Origin: CAG-390 sp045644325
GTDB lineage: Bacteria; Bacillota; Clostridia; Oscillospirales; CAG-272
NCBI GenBank assembly: GCA_045644325.1
Contig: JAZRGT010000092.1
Coordinates: 1 to 52,422 of the forward strand
Direction: 5' to 3'
DNA length: 52,422 nucleotides
A model generated the notes under the pieces. The model searched no databases, was not told the DNA's origin, and was given only the letters and a program-made list of their open reading frames with translations. Of the stretch, positions 48,217-52,422 are shown one piece after another (positions within the stretch are counted from its first letter, which is position 1; each line of letters starts with the position of its first letter). Position numbers and translations under genes: made by a program.

Positions 48217-49233
48217 ATGAACTGCTCTTTCCCCCGCGATTTCACGCTCTGTGACAACGTGCTTCGCATCGTTTGCCTTGCTCATCCCGAGGTAACCAAG
48301 TCGGATGGATTCATCTTTGCGCTCAACGGTCACTATATCCTCCACGACGGCGGTATGACCAAAACCACCTACGCGCTTGATGCGCTTCTTGCGCTCCGCG
48401 AGGCGGCGGGCGTCGACGTTCTGCATTTCGATTGGTTTATCTCGCATTACCATATCGACCACGTCTGCGGCCCTATCGAAAACGTCATCTGCGACAAGCG
48501 TTTTGCCATCGACACCGTAATGCTCCCGCCCCATAACGCGCTTCCCGAGGATCTTCCTCACGGCGATTCGAAATACAGTCCCCGCATCGACGCGGAACTC
48601 CGTGAGTTCCATCCGAACTGCAAGCGCATCGAGGTGCATTATCATTCGGACGATCCCTCGACCATTTTCTATAATTTCGGCGGTGCGGAGATCGAGATCC
48701 TGCCCCCCGATACCGACTGGGCAAATCCCCGCGAGCTTTACGAGATCATCGCAAAAGGCTATTTTGATACCGACAATATCTATGAGCCGAAGGTTCCCAC
48801 ATCGGTTGGAAATGCGGCGTCGGTATGGTTCGTTATCAGATACGCGGGCAGAAAGGTTCTCTTCACGGGCGACAGCATGAAGCGTACCTGCGGCATCACC
48901 GAGGAGAGCGTTGACAGAATGTGGGCGATCTATAAGGATATCATCGGCAGACCCGATATTGCAAAATGGCCGCACCACGGTCAGGCGCGCGACGATGCCG
49001 ACCTCGTTATGCACGAAATGGATCCCGATTACATACTCACAACAGCGCATTTCGAGGGCGCAAGCGTGCGTTTTTCAACTGTGTTCCCCGAGCACAGAGC
49101 GAGATTCTTCAATTCCGCGAAAAAGGACGTCCTTATCGCCATTGCGGCTGACGGTGAGATCGAGGTCACGGGCGGCAAAGAGGGCGTAAACGACGGCGAA
49201 GTCTATGTTTTAACAGGTGGAAAGATAAAATAA
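48217..49233 (+). CDS. Metallo-beta-lactamase-fold hydrolase
   Basis: 338 aa. The zinc motif H77-x-H79-x-D81-H82 in SHYHIDHVCG, a later FTGDSMK aspartate and PHHG histidine complete a two-metal site as in ComEC-type C-terminal domains. Cytosolic (no signal peptide). The stop overlaps the next start (TAATG), pairing it with the U32 protein. Substrate unknown. Confidence 0.85.
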   Translation: MNCSFPRDFTLCDNVLRIVCLAHPEVTKSDGFIFALNGHYILHDGGMTKTTYALDALLALREAAGVDVLHFDWFISHYHIDHVCGPIENVICDKRFAIDTVMLPPHNALPEDLPHGDSKYSPRIDAELREFHPNCKRIEVHYHSDDPSTIFYNFGGAEIEILPPDTDWANPRELYEIIAKGYFDTDNIYEPKVPTSVGNAASVWFVIRYAGRKVLFTGDSMKRTCGITEESVDRMWAIYKDIIGRPDIAKWPHHGQARDDADLVMHEMDPDYILTTAHFEGASVRFSTVFPEHRARFFNSAKKDVLIAIAADGEIEVTGGKEGVNDGEVYVLTGGKIK

Positions 49234-50522
49234 TGGAAAATAAGATCATACTCCCCGAGGTGCTTGCACCTGCGGGCAACTTTGAAAAGCTCCGCGCGGC
49301 GGTTCGTTTCGGCGCGGATGCGGTGTATCTTGCGGGACGCCGCTTCGGAATGCGCCAGGCTTCCGAGAATTTCTCGCTCGAAGAACTTGCCGAGGCGGCA
49401 GAATATCTGCACTCGCGCGGAAAGAAGATGTACTTGACGGTCAACATCCTCCCCCACGGCCCCGAATATCCCGCTCTGCGCGAGTTTATCCGCGAGTGTG
49501 CGAAGATAGATATCGACGGCTACATCGTCGCCGACCTCGGTGTCATCGCGATGATCAAGGAGATCAACCCGAAGGCGGATATCCATATTTCGACTCAGGC
49601 AAGCATCGTAAGCCCCGAGGCGGCGCTTGAGTATATAAAGCTCGGCGCGACGCGCTTGGTGCTTGCGCGTGAGCTGTCGCTTAAAGAAGTGCGCGCCATC
49701 CGCGACAGAATCCCCGAGCATATCGAGCTCGAGGCGTTCGTTCACGGCTCGATGTGCGTTTCCTACAGCGGAAGATGTATGCTTTCCGACTTTATGGTCA
49801 ACCGAAGCGCAAACCACGGCGCGTGCGCGCAGCCCTGCCGCTGGAATTATAAGATCGTCGAGGAAAAACGCCCCGACGAGGCAATGCCGATTGTCGAGAC
49901 CGAGGAGGGCACCTTCATTATGTCCTCGAAGGATATGTGCATGATCAACCACGTCGGCGAGCTCGTCGATGCGGGAATTTCGTCCTTCAAGCTTGAGGGA
50001 CGAGTTAGATCGGCTTACTACGCCGCCGTTGTGACGAATGCATACCGAATCGCGCTCGACGGACTCCGCGATTTCGTCGAGGCGGGCGGAAATATGCTCG
50101 ATTACGTCCCCGATCCCGCGCTTTACGCCGAGGTCGACAGCGTTTCGCACCGCGAGTACGCAACGGGATTCTATTTCGATAACCCCCGCGAGGATTCCAA
50201 GCTCGTCACCCAGCCCGGTTATATGCGCGAAAAGGCGTATCTCGCCGTTGCCGAGGATTTCGACGAGCCGATGCCCGAAAATCTTAAAGAAATTGAAATC
50301 AACGAAAACGGCAAGCTCTATCGCTTCCGTCAGCGCAATAAGCTCGTTCAGGGTATGACCGCCGAGCTCCTCACCCCCGGCAAGGTCGGCGTGCCCTTCA
50401 CGGTTGCCGAGCTTTATGACGGAGAGGGAATCGCGGTGGAATCAGCGCCGCACCCGTCGAGGATTTTTTATACGAGAGTGCCGTTTGAAGTTAAAGAGGG
50501 AGATATTTTGAGAGCGGAGTAA
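49233..50522 (+). CDS. U32 family protein, TrhP/YegQ-type tRNA uridine-34 hydroxylation enzyme
   Basis: 429 aa. Begins PEVLAPAGNFEKLRAAVRFGADAVYLAG, the U32 signature region; the iron-sulfur cysteines C175, C182, C198 and C202 sit in MCVSYSGRCMLSDF and HGACAQPCRW. Members TrhP (YegQ; YrrN/YrrO in Bacillus) make 5-hydroxyuridine at tRNA position 34 using prephenate, with the older annotation being collagenase-like peptidase. The single-chain length and C-terminal beta domain fit the TrhP2/YegQ type. Confidence 0.9.
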   Translation: MENKIILPEVLAPAGNFEKLRAAVRFGADAVYLAGRRFGMRQASENFSLEELAEAAEYLHSRGKKMYLTVNILPHGPEYPALREFIRECAKIDIDGYIVADLGVIAMIKEINPKADIHISTQASIVSPEAALEYIKLGATRLVLARELSLKEVRAIRDRIPEHIELEAFVHGSMCVSYSGRCMLSDFMVNRSANHGACAQPCRWNYKIVEEKRPDEAMPIVETEEGTFIMSSKDMCMINHVGELVDAGISSFKLEGRVRSAYYAAVVTNAYRIALDGLRDFVEAGGNMLDYVPDPALYAEVDSVSHREYATGFYFDNPREDSKLVTQPGYMREKAYLAVAEDFDEPMPENLKEIEINENGKLYRFRQRNKLVQGMTAELLTPGKVGVPFTVAELYDGEGIAVESAPHPSRIFYTRVPFEVKEGDILRAE

Positions 50523-50527
50523 TATTT

Positions 50528-50672
50528 GAGTGCAGAGTGCAGAGTTAAGAGTGCAGAGTTAAGGTAACTTTTCTCGCACAGCTCGAAAAGTGATTTTTAT
50601 AAAATAATTTCCGAACGCAGTGAGGAAATTTACCATAACTCTGCACTCTGCACTCTTAACTCTGCACTAAAA
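50528..50672. mobile_element. Heptamer-array element H5 (minimal, 145 bp)
   Basis: Left GCAGAGT/TAAGAGT heptamers, TTAAGGTAACTTTTC hairpin; only about 20 bp of core; right TTTCC..GGAAA, TTACCATA, ACTCTGC, ACTCTGC, ACTCTTA, ACTCTGC. It begins 5 nt after the TrhP stop and ends at the UppP ribosome site. It shows the minimal form of the family, with nothing between the ends. Confidence 0.75.
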
Positions 50673-50682
50673 AGGAGTTTTT

Positions 50683-51567
50683 ATGTACGAATTAATCCAA
50701 ATAATCACCGCCGTGATCTACGGCATCGTCGAGGGCATCACCGAGTGGTTGCCCGTCAGCTCGACGGGGCATTTGATATTGCTTGACGAATTTCTTTCCT
50801 TCTCGCTTGCGCCCGATGCGGTGTTTACTGCCGAGTTTTGCGAGATGTTTGACGTTGTTATACAGCTCGGCGCGATACTTGCCGTGGTGGTGACCTATTT
50901 TTCGCGCCTCTGGCCGCTTTCGCCGAAGCGCGAAAAGAGTGAGAACGCAAGAATCTGGAAGCTCTGGTTCAAGGTGCTTGTCGCATCGGTCCCTGCGGCG
51001 CTTGCGGGTATCGTTTTCGACAAGATTCTTGAGGAGATCACGGGCAAAGACATCGACGGCTGGCTCTATAACGCCCCCGTTGTCGTTGCCGCGCTGATAA
51101 TTTACGGCATTTTCTTCATTCTGATCGAAAAATTTAACAAAAAGCAAGCGCGAGTCGAGTGCGTGGACGACATTTCGTTCCGTCAGGCGTTTGCGATAGG
51201 AATTTTTCAGATGCTTGCTATAATCCCCGGTACGTCGCGCTCGGGCTCGACCATCCTCGGCTCGATGCTGATCGGACTTTCGCGCACCGCGGCGGCTGAG
51301 TTTTCCTTCTTTATGGCGATCCCCGCAATGGCGGGCGCAAGCGCGATCAAGGCGCTCGGATTTCTCTCCTACGTCAGCGAAATGAACGTGGACGTCCCCG
51401 CGCTCGCGTGGATCATCCTCGCGGTCGGTTGCGCGGTCGCATTCGGCGTTTCGATGGTTTCGATCAAATTCCTGACCGATTTTGTAAAAAAACACAGCTT
51501 CATCCCATTCGGCGTCTACCGAATCATCCTCGGCGCGGCGCTGATCGTGTGGTTTTTGGTTAAATGA
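50683..51567 (+). CDS. uppP: Undecaprenyl-diphosphatase UppP (BacA)
   Basis: 294 aa, about eight membrane helices. Both catalytic signatures are present: EGITEWLPVSSTGH (17-30) and PGTSRSGSTI (about 182-191). It dephosphorylates undecaprenyl diphosphate to recycle the wall-glycan carrier and can give bacitracin tolerance. AAGGAG before the ATG. It overlaps the next gene by 4 nt. Confidence 0.96.
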   Translation: MYELIQIITAVIYGIVEGITEWLPVSSTGHLILLDEFLSFSLAPDAVFTAEFCEMFDVVIQLGAILAVVVTYFSRLWPLSPKREKSENARIWKLWFKVLVASVPAALAGIVFDKILEEITGKDIDGWLYNAPVVVAALIIYGIFFILIEKFNKKQARVECVDDISFRQAFAIGIFQMLAIIPGTSRSGSTILGSMLIGLSRTAAAEFSFFMAIPAMAGASAIKALGFLSYVSEMNVDVPALAWIILAVGCAVAFGVSMVSIKFLTDFVKKHSFIPFGVYRIILGAALIVWFLVK

Positions 51568-52163
51568 ATGATAAATTAAAGATCCCCTATCCCGTGATCG
51601 TGGAGGGAAAATATGACAAATTGCGCCTCTCGTCGGTCATCGAGGCGCAGATAATAGCGACCGACGGCTTCGGCATCTTCAAAAATCACGAGCGCGCCGC
51701 GCTTTTGCGGGCACTCGCGCGGAAGACGCCGCTGATCGTCTTGACCGACCCCGACGGCGCGGGCAGACTGATCCGCTCGCATATTTCGGGGATTTTGCCG
51801 AAGGATAAGATAATTTGCCTGCACATTCCGAAGATCGAGGGCAAGGAAAAGCGCAAAAAAGAGGCGTCCGCGGAGGGCTTTCTCGGTGTTGAGGGAGTTG
51901 AACGAGAACTTATTTATAACCTCTTTTTGCCCTACACAAACCCCGACAAGACGCGAAATATCGAGGAAAATCCGCTGTCGCCCGCAATTCTTTGCCGTGA
52001 CGGACTCACGGGCGCACCCGATAGCCAAGTGAAGCGCGATAAAGTCGGCGCGGTTTTCGGACTTCCGAGCGGAATGAACGCGAAAGCGTTTCTCGCGGCT
52101 GTGAAGTGCGTGGCGAGCTACGATGAATATCTGAACGCATTAACAAAGACCGAAAGTTTTTGA
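51564..52163 (+). CDS. rnmV: Ribonuclease M5 (5S rRNA maturase)
   Basis: 199 aa, normal length. TOPRIM acidic residues E14 (VEGKYDK) and D62/D64 (TDPDGAGR.IR) form the metal site, followed by HIPKIEGKEKRKKEA, GVEGVE and GL.G...S..RR-like segments. It trims 5S rRNA precursor with L18. Its usual neighbour rsmA (ksgA) is not immediately downstream; a five-hairpin repeat begins 25 nt after the stop. Confidence 0.93.
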   Translation: MNDKLKIPYPVIVEGKYDKLRLSSVIEAQIIATDGFGIFKNHERAALLRALARKTPLIVLTDPDGAGRLIRSHISGILPKDKIICLHIPKIEGKEKRKKEASAEGFLGVEGVERELIYNLFLPYTNPDKTRNIEENPLSPAILCRDGLTGAPDSQVKRDKVGAVFGLPSGMNAKAFLAAVKCVASYDEYLNALTKTESF

Positions 52164-52187
52164 ATGATTCACTGCCTGCAAGCAGGC

Positions 52188-52352
52188 TGGAACTTTTTTC
52201 AAAAAGTTCCTTAAGCAGAGCTCGAGACGGAGTCTCGAACTAATGCGAGAGCTTCAGCTCTCGCCACCACGCTTCAAAAAGACGAAGTTTACTTCGGCTT
52301 TTTGGACAGAGTCGATGCTTTCGCAAGGGCGAAAGTATCGCGATCTGTCACC
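52188..52352. repeat. Five-hairpin element, copy 2
   Basis: Same ordered dyads as 8478-8648: GGAACTTTTTTCAAAAAGTTCC, CTCGAGAC..GTCTCGA, GCGAGAGC..GCTCTCGC, CAAAAAGACGAAG..CTTCGGCTTTTTG, ACAGA...TCTGT enclosing GCTTTCGCAAGGGCGAAAGT. Several arm changes are compensated. Same position (3' of a gene) and orientation as copy 1. A GCCTGCAAGCAGGC hairpin precedes it and TGCGCCCGAAGGGCGCA follows. The last 40 bp of the window share GGATTTTCACATCTTTATT with 46973. Confidence 0.8.
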
Positions 52353-52422
52353 CTGCGCCCGAAGGGCGCAAAAAAACGTGCGACGGATTTTCACATCTTT
52401 ATTAAATTTATTAAATTTCGCC

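Noticed and set aside
49233..50522. Collagenase-like secreted protease
   Set aside because: The older U32 peptidase label does not fit. There is no signal peptide, and the four-cysteine iron-sulfur pattern matches tRNA-hydroxylating TrhP proteins.

Overview
The window looks like the chromosome of an anaerobic gut-type Clostridia member (Bacillota), probably near Oscillospirales or Christensenellales. The evidence is strong AGGAGG-type ribosome sites, many near-consensus promoters with exactly 17-bp spacers, a class 1B PyrK/PyrD dihydroorotate dehydrogenase, RNase M5, a MocR/pyridoxal-kinase pair, a holin-like type I toxin, and ABC sugar uptake without a local ATPase. The lineage is inference; no rRNA is present.

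1-12600: purE (partial, minus) diverges from a de novo pyrimidine cluster, pyrC-carB-pyrK-pyrD-pyrF-pyrE-pyrB. carA and pyrR are absent. PyrB carries a C-terminal PyrI-like zinc domain. The only clean junctions are those where genes overlap (pyrK/pyrD, pyrE/pyrB). Every other junction holds repeats or an extra small gene: a 63-bp-terminal-repeat element plus a DUF559 nuclease-like gene, a second DUF559 gene, a hairpin element plus a short element and a lipoprotein, and a heptamer-array element carrying an S23-like four-helix-bundle gene.

12600-20200: small lipoproteins, an ABC sugar transporter (two permeases and a binding lipoprotein with an extra C-terminal membrane helix), a compact type I toxin-antitoxin locus, and a PLDc_N / ABC ATPase / ABC-2 permease operon.

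20200-28010 (mostly minus): a duplicated papain-like protein, a GH43 glycosidase, an AEC carrier, a C-terminally short MocR regulator divergent from pyridoxal kinase, several orphan genes, a hairpin array, a tRNA-Trp 3' remnant and an intact tRNA-Trp.

28010-43300 (minus): two Gfo/Idh/MocA oxidoreductases with a CE1-like esterase, a sugar isomerase with two glycerophosphodiesterase lipoproteins and a third DUF559 gene, an AI-2E/YtvI-type membrane protein, a YegP-like protein, a lysophospholipase-like hydrolase, CCA-adding enzyme, a second S23-like gene and an unknown propeller-like protein.

43300-52422 (plus): a glycosyltransferase fused to a CsaB-type pyruvyltransferase, a SecB-like protein, a frameshifted membrane gene, a metallo-beta-lactamase-fold hydrolase, a U32/TrhP tRNA hydroxylase, UppP and RNase M5.

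The most unusual content is between the genes. There are at least six families of dispersed structured repeats. The most striking is a family of stem-closed elements whose ends are arrays of 4-5 heptamers. The heptamer sequence differs between elements, but the left and right arrays of each element complement each other. Two of the five paired elements carry a gene for an S23/IVP-like four-helix-bundle protein.
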